A stretch of 64,000 nt of DNA from Chitinophagaceae bacterium (GTDB taxonomy: Bacteria > Bacteroidota > Bacteroidia > Chitinophagales > Chitinophagaceae): assembly GCA_947476485.1 (NCBI GenBank), contig CANJQU010000003.1, positions 20,244-84,243 on the forward strand. Direction: 5' to 3'. The notes below the pieces were generated by a model that was not told where the DNA came from, did no database searches, and was given only the letters and a program-made list of their open reading frames with translations. Position 1 is the stretch's first letter. Every line of letters begins with the position of its first letter. This document shows, in pieces, positions 8,168-14,888 of this stretch. The position numbers were made by a program, and so were the translations under genes.

Positions 8168-8347
8168 TTATCGCTTAGTAGTATCGGTACTCACCGAGTT
8201 GGTTGCCGAATCTGTCTGGTTCTGTTTAATGACCATTGTGTCGTTGCTGTGCGTCACATTGTCCTGTTGGTTACTTGGGCCGGTTTGTCCGCAAGAGACC
8301 AAGCCTGTGACCAAGAGCAGCCCACATAGGAACTTCATATTTTTCAT
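8168..8347 (-). CDS. small lipoprotein (59 residues)
   Basis: A short reading frame encoding MKNMKFLCGLLLVTGLVSCG, then a hydrophilic tail rich in N, T, S, D and Q that ends STDTTKR. Residues 1-19 are a textbook lipoprotein signal with lipobox GLVSC. The mature peptide would be about 41 residues attached to lipid at Cys19. It lies 35 nt after the YflT-like gene and 20 nt before a strong terminator on the same strand, so it is the last gene of the stress operon. No homologue is recognised. Composition and length resemble many small Bacteroidota lipoproteins of unknown role. Confidence 0.7.
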   Translation of the reverse strand: MKNMKFLCGLLLVTGLVSCGQTGPSNQQDNVTHSNDTMVIKQNQTDSATNSVSTDTTKR

Positions 8348-8382
8348 AATTGGTTTTTGTTGGGATGAATAATAATGTACTA

Positions 8383-8907
8383 TCAGCGATGCAGTTCGAT
8401 CGCGTTGTTAGAACGCCAGTCGTTTTCGAAGTAGTCGGCATCGGCTGTATTACGGGCATGTACCCCCATCACAATGTTGCCATCTTTCAGGCCCTGCTCA
8501 TAAACTATTGCACGCTCTTTAGGTATTCCGGAACCTACCAGGGCACCTATGATGCCGCCGGTAACACCACCAGCGCCGGCACCCGCTAACGCAGCAGCTA
8601 TAGGGCCTGCGATCACTATTCCCAGTCCGGGTATCAATAAAGTAGTGCCTATGGCAGCTACTGCACCAGCAATAGCGCCAAGTGTGCCACCGATTGCTGA
8701 TCCAGCCCCGGCGCCTTCCATGGCTTTTGAGCCCAGATCGGTCTGGTGTACCTCTGTTGCAAAGTTCTTCTTGCGGGTGTCATCAGACATGATCAAGTGA
8801 ATATCATTGTTGCTGTAGCCTTTCGCCTGAAGCGAGCTGTATGCGCGGTCTGCGCTATCTTTGTCTTTGAACATTCCCGTTACGAGAATTTGATCCTGAT
8901 TTTCCAT
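8383..8907 (-). CDS. YflT-like general stress protein with glycine zipper
   Basis: A 174-residue protein. The N-terminal about 60 residues (VTGMFKDKDSADRAYSSLQA onward) match the heat-induced stress protein YflT/general stress protein 17M-type domain. A long Gly/Ala-rich double helix follows (about residues 65-125), resembling glycine-zipper membrane-associating segments. The tail (about 128-174) has a second small alpha/beta motif (RAIVYEQGLKDGNIVMGVHA). It sits 44 nt after the YciE/F-like gene and upstream of the small lipoprotein and katE, a context of oxidative or general stress. The molecular function is unknown. Membrane association is inferred from the zipper. Confidence 0.75.
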   Translation of the reverse strand: MENQDQILVTGMFKDKDSADRAYSSLQAKGYSNNDIHLIMSDDTRKKNFATEVHQTDLGSKAMEGAGAGSAIGGTLGAIAGAVAAIGTTLLIPGLGIVIAGPIAAALAGAGAGGVTGGIIGALVGSGIPKERAIVYEQGLKDGNIVMGVHARNTADADYFENDWRSNNAIELHR

Positions 8908-8951
8908 GGTTTTTGTTATTTGGTTTTTATTAGTGAAATTTTTTCCTTGCT

Positions 8952-9527
8952 TTATTGTTCTTCTCCTTCTTCTTCTTCACTCGCCTCATGGTTAATATTG
9001 TTTTCGGCAACTTCAGTGAGCAGTGTATCGGCTTCTTTTTCTTCTTCCAACGTAGTGTGGAGTATTTCGGCGATGTCATCGCGACCGAGGGTACGGGCCA
9101 GTTGAGCTAGACCGCCATAGGTGGCAATTTCATAGTGCTCAACTTTCTGTGCGGCCAGTATCAACCCGACATCCCTGGTTGCGGTGCCGGCTTCGGTTTC
9201 TTCGATAATACCATCTCCTTCCTTTGTGAGACCTTCCATGGCATCGCATTTCTTAGCCTGGGCCTTTTTACCCAGCAGCTCAAAAACCTGCTCGAGCCTT
9301 GTTACATGGGTTTTGGTAGCTTCCAGGTGATCCGCGAAAGCTTGTTGCAATTCAGCGGCCGTGGCCGCTTTCTTCATTTTCGGCAACGTTTTTACCAGGT
9401 GTTTCTCTGCCCAGTAAATATCTTTTATCTCACCTAAAAAGAATTCTTCAAGCATAGAATCCGGTTGAGACGAGGGCTTCGTTTTGCCGGCTTTTGCCGG
9501 CGCTTTCTGTTTCGTTGTCTGTTTCAT
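8952..9527 (-). CDS. YciE/YciF-type ferritin-like protein (DUF892)
   Basis: A 191-residue member of the DUF892 ferritin-like family, four-helix bundles with a carboxylate-bridged di-metal site linked to stress responses. The body starts at about residue 23 (SMLEEFFLGEIKDIYWAEKH). The metal-ligand pattern of E residues and EXXH-type spacing is seen in LEATKTHVTRLEQ and AQKVEHYEIATYG. The first 20 residues are Lys/Pro/Ala-rich and the C-terminus is very acidic (EEEEGEEQ), both probably disordered. It is the first gene of the operon that continues with the YflT-like and small lipoprotein genes. Exact activity (metal storage or redox) is not settled for the family. Confidence 0.85.
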   Translation of the reverse strand: MKQTTKQKAPAKAGKTKPSSQPDSMLEEFFLGEIKDIYWAEKHLVKTLPKMKKAATAAELQQAFADHLEATKTHVTRLEQVFELLGKKAQAKKCDAMEGLTKEGDGIIEETEAGTATRDVGLILAAQKVEHYEIATYGGLAQLARTLGRDDIAEILHTTLEEEKEADTLLTEVAENNINHEASEEEEGEEQ

Positions 9528-9780
9528 AATTGTTTGTTTTTTTATTTTTATTAAACACCACTCAAGTAAATATCATGCCAATTTAAATATGCGAAAAGGC
9601 TATGTGTTTGCCAGGGAAAATCGGGCAGAATATTTGCCATTGCACGGAATACGCGGTCGATCTTAATTGGGGAAAATGGCTCCACTATATCGGAGAAACT
9701 ATATTAACCACTTAAATATAAACTGCGTCCTAACATCGTGGGACATTTGCGCGTCAATGGTAGAAACAAGATGTGAATCC

Positions 9781-10272
9781 ATGAGCGTGAAGAACCTGTT
9801 TATTTCGATCTCAGTGGCTGCGGCGGCCCTCTCCGGTTGCTGTAAGAACAAGAACAATGCTGCATCAGCATTGCTATCTCCATCGTCGTATTATATGTCG
9901 GCCAGTATTACGAAAGCAGGAAGCAACACCAAATTCTCGGCACAGACATCTTTTTATGTTACTGCTGTAAAAAGCGGCGATGACTGCGTGATCTCGGGCA
10001 GCGACACCTCGGGGAAGGTGGTTGTTGCGAATTTTACGTTCACCATCCACAAATTTACGGGTACGAAAACTTATGTTTTTGATAGCGCGGCCACTAGTCA
10101 TGGCGATTATGAAACTAACGGTATTGCCTATACACAAACTGCTTTTTCCCATTGCCAGATCAGCATAAGCAATATATCGGGCAAGAACATATCAGGGACG
10201 TTTAACGGCACGCTGACCGATGGTTCGGTGGTTTCCGATGGTAAATTTACTGCATTAGGCAAAGGATTTTGA
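9781..10272 (+). CDS. lipoprotein related to DUF6252 family
   Basis: A 163-residue protein starting at the ATG at 9781 with a lipoprotein signal (lipobox ALSGC). The mature part consists of beta-strands rich in T, S and G, ending in a strand pair NISGTFNGTLTDGSVVSDGKFTA in pattern. The same ending pattern occurs in the lipoprotein at 12904-13350 on the other strand, so the two are paralogues. They resemble the DUF6252 family of Bacteroidota cell-surface lipoproteins, of unknown function. A longer frame back to 9667 lacks a signal peptide at its start and was not used. The CHU_C protein follows 42 nt downstream and may share the transcript. Confidence 0.6.
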   Translation: MSVKNLFISISVAAAALSGCCKNKNNAASALLSPSSYYMSASITKAGSNTKFSAQTSFYVTAVKSGDDCVISGSDTSGKVVVANFTFTIHKFTGTKTYVFDSAATSHGDYETNGIAYTQTAFSHCQISISNISGKNISGTFNGTLTDGSVVSDGKFTALGKGF

Positions 10273-10314
10273 AAACCGGTAACCGCACCTGGGAAAGAAT
10301 ATTATTGAAGAACC

Positions 10315-12351
10315 ATGAATCGTATAAGGGTCATCTTTTTACTGTGTAGTCTTTTTAGTACAACCGCTCACGCGCAGGGGTGGAAATGGGGCAGGGGTAC
10401 CACAGGCAACGATGTTAAGTCATGGCCGGTAGCTACCGACCAGGCGGGCAATGTGTTTGTAGCAGGTGTGTCATCGGGCCAGATATCTTTTGAGTACTAC
10501 GGCTTGCCGTTTGCCAGTGGTGGCGATCTGTGTGAAGTGGCAAAATATGATAACTATGGTCATTTTCTGTGGGCGAGGAGCACACCAAACGGTTCGCATT
10601 CGTTCCTGATAAATATTACCACCGACAAAGCAGGCAATTGCTACTTAATGGGCTGGATGCTGGATTCGACTATGCAGATCGGGCAGTTCACGCTTGTGAA
10701 TACTGCATATCCATTTGCCCAGTATTTTATTGCTAAATATGACCCGACCGGAAATGTGAAGTGGGTGAACAGCGGCGGCGGAAGGGCTGGTATCAACGAG
10801 GCTCCCCCGGTAATATTTACGGGTGGCGGTATTGCAAGGATGTTTGGCCTGGGAGGAATAACCGCGGGCGGTAATGGGGAGCTTTACGTGGCAACTTGTT
10901 TCAATTTGCCTGCAGTTGTGGCAGGGAGCTTCATTCTGACCAATAAAGATGCTACGGGGACAACTGACGATATTATGCTGGTGAAGTATGATTCAAGTGG
11001 TAATGTTTCCTGGGCAAAAAGCGCAGGCGGAGCAGGTGACGACATTCCGTTCGGCATTGCGGTAACTCCTGCCGGAAGTATTTACATAGCGGGGATGTTC
11101 AATTCTGATTCGGTTGCATTTGGCCCTTCCGCGATATACGATACCGCGACCGGGCCACAGAAGTGGAACGGATTCATAGCCCGGTATACTGCTTCAGGTA
11201 CACCCTTATGGGCTAGTGGCAGTGGTGGTACTGGTATGGTATATGCCAGCGGGATAGCATGTGATGAGCACAATAATGTTTATTTAACCGGTGGCATGGC
11301 CGAAGACAGGATATTTTTTGCCGGGGCATATATCGAAAATCCATATCCGGGCAGACCTGTCCAGTATCTTATCAAAATTGACGGGCTCAATAGTGTCGCC
11401 TGGGCCAGAACCATGGGCTCTCCAACCGGCGGCAATGTATGGGGATACGGTGTTGCGGTGTCCCCGATGAACCATGTTTGGGTGAGCGGCGCATTTAGTG
11501 ACATGGTGATGCTGAACGACCGTAATTTGCGCGTTCCTTCTGCCAGTGCAGACCCCGTGTTCATCGCTGGTTTTGATACTTTGGGCAATGACAATTTTGG
11601 TGATGTACTTCAAAGCGGATCTGCCCACCAGGCCGGAATTGCCTGCGATGTTAAGGGCAATGTGTTCCTCTGCTCCGATTACAAACACCCGGTTTCGCCG
11701 TTTGTAATTGCCAACAATGTGCTGGCAACCGTAGTGACAAATGAATCATGGCAATACCTGGCAAAATATACTTTTAGATCATCGGGAGCCGGGCATGGTG
11801 GAGGACCTGACGGTTACGGAGGTTCTGAAGGTTCTGAAGATGGTGCGTATACCCACTATATTGAGGAAGATACGCTTATGTGCCCCGAAGATATTATGGT
11901 GCTTACGGCACCGCGTGGATACAGCCTTTATACATGGAATGACGGAAGTTCAGACACGGTTCTTAGTATAACCAGTGGCGGCGTTTATACCGTAAAGGCC
12001 CTTGGTAACAGCGATGTTGCCGTCTTTGAAACGTTCACGGTGAAGACTGACAGCGGGATATGCAACTGCCTCGCAATCATTCCTAATGCGTTCACACCAA
12101 ATGGTGATGGATCGAATGACAGGTTCGGACCTATCTTTGAACGTGGGTGTAATTTAGACCACTATTTATTTTCGATCTACAACAGGTGGGGGCAATGTGT
12201 GTTTTATACTCAAAACCCTTATAGTAAATGGGATGGTACGTTTAACGGTACCGCTGCAGATATGGACGTTTATATGTTCTATCTCGATTATTCAACAAAT
12301 CCCAACTATCCACATCATAAAAAGAATGGAGACCTGACGCTCGTGAGGTGA
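10315..12351 (+). CDS. T9SS type B (CHU_C) secreted beta-propeller protein
   Basis: A 678-residue secreted protein. A signal peptide (about residues 1-20, ending AHA) precedes about ten SBBP-like propeller repeats with the pattern 'AGNVFVAG' and 'AKYDxxGNVxWAKS' (about 25-500). Residues about 585-678 form the gliding-motility-associated C-terminal domain (IPNAFTPNGDGSNDRF, IYNRWGQCVFY, WDGTFNG), which directs type IX secretion and surface attachment. Its partner genes for secretion are not in this window. It converges with a DinB-like gene, only 4 nt apart. Substrate or ligand is unknown. A role in adhesion or surface binding is inferred. Confidence 0.88.
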   Translation: MNRIRVIFLLCSLFSTTAHAQGWKWGRGTTGNDVKSWPVATDQAGNVFVAGVSSGQISFEYYGLPFASGGDLCEVAKYDNYGHFLWARSTPNGSHSFLINITTDKAGNCYLMGWMLDSTMQIGQFTLVNTAYPFAQYFIAKYDPTGNVKWVNSGGGRAGINEAPPVIFTGGGIARMFGLGGITAGGNGELYVATCFNLPAVVAGSFILTNKDATGTTDDIMLVKYDSSGNVSWAKSAGGAGDDIPFGIAVTPAGSIYIAGMFNSDSVAFGPSAIYDTATGPQKWNGFIARYTASGTPLWASGSGGTGMVYASGIACDEHNNVYLTGGMAEDRIFFAGAYIENPYPGRPVQYLIKIDGLNSVAWARTMGSPTGGNVWGYGVAVSPMNHVWVSGAFSDMVMLNDRNLRVPSASADPVFIAGFDTLGNDNFGDVLQSGSAHQAGIACDVKGNVFLCSDYKHPVSPFVIANNVLATVVTNESWQYLAKYTFRSSGAGHGGGPDGYGGSEGSEDGAYTHYIEEDTLMCPEDIMVLTAPRGYSLYTWNDGSSDTVLSITSGGVYTVKALGNSDVAVFETFTVKTDSGICNCLAIIPNAFTPNGDGSNDRFGPIFERGCNLDHYLFSIYNRWGQCVFYTQNPYSKWDGTFNGTAADMDVYMFYLDYSTNPNYPHHKKNGDLTLVR

Positions 12352-12355
12352 TCGT

Positions 12356-12828
12356 TTAATTGTCTTCTGACGATACCATTTTTTTTACCAGCGCTACCTG
12401 GCCCAAATGGTAATGCGTGTGTTCCAGCAGCCCATGCAGGTTCCGGAAGTAGTTGCCGTATTTTTCATTTGTGAACGTCTCATTGAGCATGCTGTCAGGC
12501 AGTTGCTCTATGAGGGCGGCCGCGGTTTCTGCTTCCGTCCATACCCGGTTTAGCAGATCGTCCCAGTCTTGCTGAGAGCGTATAGGCGGGAGATCAAAAC
12601 TGTATTTATCGTGGGCATTAAGCGCCTCGCCCTGCAGCACTTTGAGTATGGCGCTCACATAGTAGTTCATGTGGTATACAAGCTTGGCAATCGTATTGAA
12701 CGAATGCACCTGCTGTTCGCCTGTTCCCAGGTAACACCTGCAAGAATGTCCTTAAGATTGGAGCCTGTCCAGTTCCCGCCAAAATGGACTTCTCTCAGAT
12801 GCTTCGCGATTTGTTGGGTGTTAGTCAT
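12356..12828 (-). pseudogene. DinB-like protein gene, frameshifted
   Basis: DinB/YfiT-like four-helix-bundle proteins bind a metal through three His and include thiol transferases. Here the family is split between two frames. From the ATG at 12828 one frame encodes MTNTQQIAKHLREVHFGGNW and continues to VTWEQ, then diverges into unrelated residues and stops. A second frame, open from about 12718, carries the rest (QQVHSFNTIAKLVYHMNYYV ... HTHYHLGQVALVKK) to the stop at 12356. One missing base near 12713-12722, where GAACAG is nearly repeated, would join them into a normal-length protein of about 157 residues. Two metal-ligand positions (H in VYHMN and in HTHYHLGQ) are present. It could be a real pseudogene or an assembly error. 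Confidence 0.75.
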
Positions 12829-12839
12829 ACTTAGCGTTT

Positions 12840-12879
12840 AATAAGTGTCCCACGGTTCAAAAGGCGTGGGACACTTATT
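12840..12879 (-). terminator. long perfect hairpin after the lipoprotein gene
   Basis: A 15-bp perfect stem (AATAAGTGTCCCACG with its complement, 10-nt loop) lies 24 nt after the stop of the lipoprotein gene and just upstream of the DinB-like start, so on the minus strand it separates the two. The T-run is weak, but stem length is convincing. Confidence 0.7.
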
Positions 12880-12903
12880 TGCTAAGTTACTTATTCCCGA
12901 TTA

Positions 12904-13350
12904 TTATGGGATCTTAGCAGTGAATTTTCCGCCGGTAACCGTTGTCCCGTCCGTACATGTGAAGTTAAATGTGCCCGCAATGCTAACCCCCGCCACTATT
13001 GACGTGATCGTGACTGTGCCACTCTTCGACATTTTATAGTTACCCGAGGAGATAAAATATTCAGCGAAATGGCCTGTAGTTATGCTGTCCAGCGTGTACG
13101 ACCCAGTAGTGAGATTATTGGATGCGATGCCGATCGTAATACTCCTGCCGCCAGTTGCCTGTCCGGTAAAAAAGTAACTGGTAAAATTTGAACTTTCAAG
13201 GCAGTCAGAAGTGCTGAAGGCAGTGCCTCCCGCTGTAGCAGTCATGCTATAAGTAGTGGCAGCATTGGAGTTGCTGTTGTTTTTCTTGCACCCGGTCGTT
13301 GTTGCAAGGCATAGCAACGCAATCGCCGGAAGGGTTAATAGTTTTTTCAT
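12904..13350 (-). CDS. lipoprotein related to DUF6252 family (paralogue)
   Basis: A 148-residue lipoprotein with signal MKKLLTLPAIALLCLATTTG and Cys21 as the lipid site. After an N/S-rich linker comes a beta-rich domain with the order: a T/S/G strand, 'GRSITIGI', 'GSYTLDS', 'GTVTITSI' and a C-terminal 'GTFNFTCTDGTTVTGGKFTA'. The ending and strand order match the protein at 9781-10272. It has its own -7 box upstream and a strong terminator downstream, so it is transcribed alone. Cell-surface or periplasmic location is inferred from the lipobox. Function unknown. Confidence 0.65.
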   Translation of the reverse strand: MKKLLTLPAIALLCLATTTGCKKNNSNSNAATTYSMTATAGGTAFSTSDCLESSNFTSYFFTGQATGGRSITIGIASNNLTTGSYTLDSITTGHFAEYFISSGNYKMSKSGTVTITSIVAGVSIAGTFNFTCTDGTTVTGGKFTAKIP

Positions 13351-13367
13351 ATATACAGTTGTTTCGC

Positions 13368-13375
13368 CAAAAGTA
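13368..13375 (-). promoter_or_regulatory. -7 promoter box for the lipoprotein gene
   Basis: The minus strand reads TACTTTTG, a match to TAnnTTTG, 18 nt upstream of the start codon at 13350. Confidence 0.5.
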
Positions 13376-13408
13376 TGTTATGAACGCCAGCAAATAAAGC
13401 ATGCAGAA

Positions 13409-14734
13409 TTATTTCTTCCTCAGGAATATCCGCATAGGCACACCACTGAAATTGAAGTGGCTGCGTAACTTGTTCTCAAGGAAGTTCTTATAAGGCTCCT
13501 TCACAGAATCAGGGTGGTTGGCAAAGAATGCGAAGGACGGTACTGCCGTAGGTACCTGCTGCACAAACTTGATCTTGATCGCATAGCCGCGCGCGAACGG
13601 GGGCGGGTAGCGTTCTATTTCCTTCAGCATGATCTCGTTGAGCACAGATGTGATCACGCGCCTGTTGCGGTTATCATATACCTCGAGCGCTTTTTCCATC
13701 CCCTGGAATATGCGTGACTTTTCTGCGGCAGAGATGAAGATCACCGGCACATCTGTAAATGGCTCGAGCTTTTCTTTTATCTGTTTCTCAAAATCGCGGG
13801 CAGTGTTTGTTTCTTTATTTTTTATGAGATCCCATTTGTTCACGAGTATCACCACACCCTTGCCCTTGCGGGTTGCCAGGCTGAAGATGCTCACGTCCTG
13901 CGCTGTGATGCCGTTCTGCGCATCGATCAGCAGCATACACACATCAGCCTCGTCCATCGCCTTTATGGCACGTATCACAGAGTAAAACTCGAGGTCTTCA
14001 TGTACATTCTTCTTCTTGCGGATGCCGGCAGTATCTATAAGTATGAACTCTTTGCCAAACAGTTTGTAGTGGGTATGTATGGTATCGCGCGTAGTACCTG
14101 CAATATCTGATACTATAGTGCGTTCCTCGTTAACCAGTGCATTCAGGAGTGTAGACTTGCCTGCATTTGGCTGACCGATGATGGCGAATTTTGGCAATGG
14201 GTTGCCGTCTTTGTCTGTTTCTATTGCGTCCGGTTCCTCTTTTATATGTGTTACGACTTCATCCAGGATCTCACCCGTTCCGCTGCCGGAAATAGAAGAC
14301 AGGAGGAATGTTTTCTCTATGCCAAGGGAATAGAATTCTGTGGCATAAAGGGCGCGCTCCTGGTTGTCTACTTTGTTTACAAGTAACAGTACCGGCTTTG
14401 TAGACCGGCGCAGTACATCGGCCATGTCTTCGTCCTGGGCGGTAATGCCGGTGGTGGTATCACAAACAAACAGGATCAGGTCAGCCTCTTCTATGGCAAT
14501 CTGGACCTGCTTGCGTATCTCGCGCTCAAAAACATCCTCAGATTTGGCTACGAAACCTCCGGTGTCAATGACGTTAAATATCTTGCCGTTCCAGTCCGCG
14601 ATACCATACTGGCGGTCACGGGTCACACCGCTCTGGTCGTCAACAATAGCTTTTCGCTGTTCCAGCAAACGATTAAAAAGGGTTGATTTCCCCACATTTG
14701 GCCTTCCCACGATGGCAACTGTAAAACCTGGCAT
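13409..14734 (-). CDS. der: GTPase Der (EngA), ribosome assembly
   Basis: Essential double-GTPase that acts in assembly of the 50S ribosomal subunit. The 441-residue protein has two successive G domains. The first has GRPNVGKSTLFN (residues 8-19), DTGG and NKVD; the second has GQPNAGKSTLLN (about residue 187), DTAG and NKWD. A C-terminal KH-like domain follows (about 355-441). All four nucleotide-binding motifs are present in both domains, and length is typical. It is alone on the minus strand, downstream of a -7 box that overlaps a strong palindrome. Confidence 0.97.
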   Translation of the reverse strand: MPGFTVAIVGRPNVGKSTLFNRLLEQRKAIVDDQSGVTRDRQYGIADWNGKIFNVIDTGGFVAKSEDVFEREIRKQVQIAIEEADLILFVCDTTTGITAQDEDMADVLRRSTKPVLLLVNKVDNQERALYATEFYSLGIEKTFLLSSISGSGTGEILDEVVTHIKEEPDAIETDKDGNPLPKFAIIGQPNAGKSTLLNALVNEERTIVSDIAGTTRDTIHTHYKLFGKEFILIDTAGIRKKKNVHEDLEFYSVIRAIKAMDEADVCMLLIDAQNGITAQDVSIFSLATRKGKGVVILVNKWDLIKNKETNTARDFEKQIKEKLEPFTDVPVIFISAAEKSRIFQGMEKALEVYDNRNRRVITSVLNEIMLKEIERYPPPFARGYAIKIKFVQQVPTAVPSFAFFANHPDSVKEPYKNFLENKLRSHFNFSGVPMRIFLRKK

Positions 14735-14761
14735 GTTATAAAATACTTTTTATGTAAAGAA

Positions 14762-14803
14762 TGCCCGCCCGAATGGATTTTTCGGTACGGGCGGGCAAAG
14801 GTA
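14762..14803 (-). promoter_or_regulatory. der promoter overlapped by a 10-bp palindrome
   Basis: On the minus strand, TACCTTTG (14796-14803) is a -7 box for der. A perfect inverted repeat, TGCCCGCCCG (14762-14771) and its complement (14788-14797), begins at the box and covers the expected transcription start. It may be an operator or a 5'-end hairpin of the mRNA. It does not look like a terminator because both flanking genes point away from it and there is no T-run. Confidence 0.5.
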
Positions 14804-14857
14804 CTTCTAAATATGCAGTGAATTGTTGTTCCTGCTAATTAAGAATGTTAAAACCTT

Positions 14858-14865
14858 TATATTTG
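14858..14865 (+). promoter_or_regulatory. -7 promoter box for the PNGase F-like gene
   Basis: TATATTTG, matching TAnnTTTG, is 23 nt upstream of the ATG at 14889. No clear -33 element. Confidence 0.5.
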
Positions 14866-14888
14866 CCTACACTTAAAATTAACCTTTA

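Noticed and set aside
9667..9780. N-terminal extension of the lipoprotein at 9781
   Set aside because: The 38 extra residues are not a signal sequence, while a lipobox signal starts at 9781.
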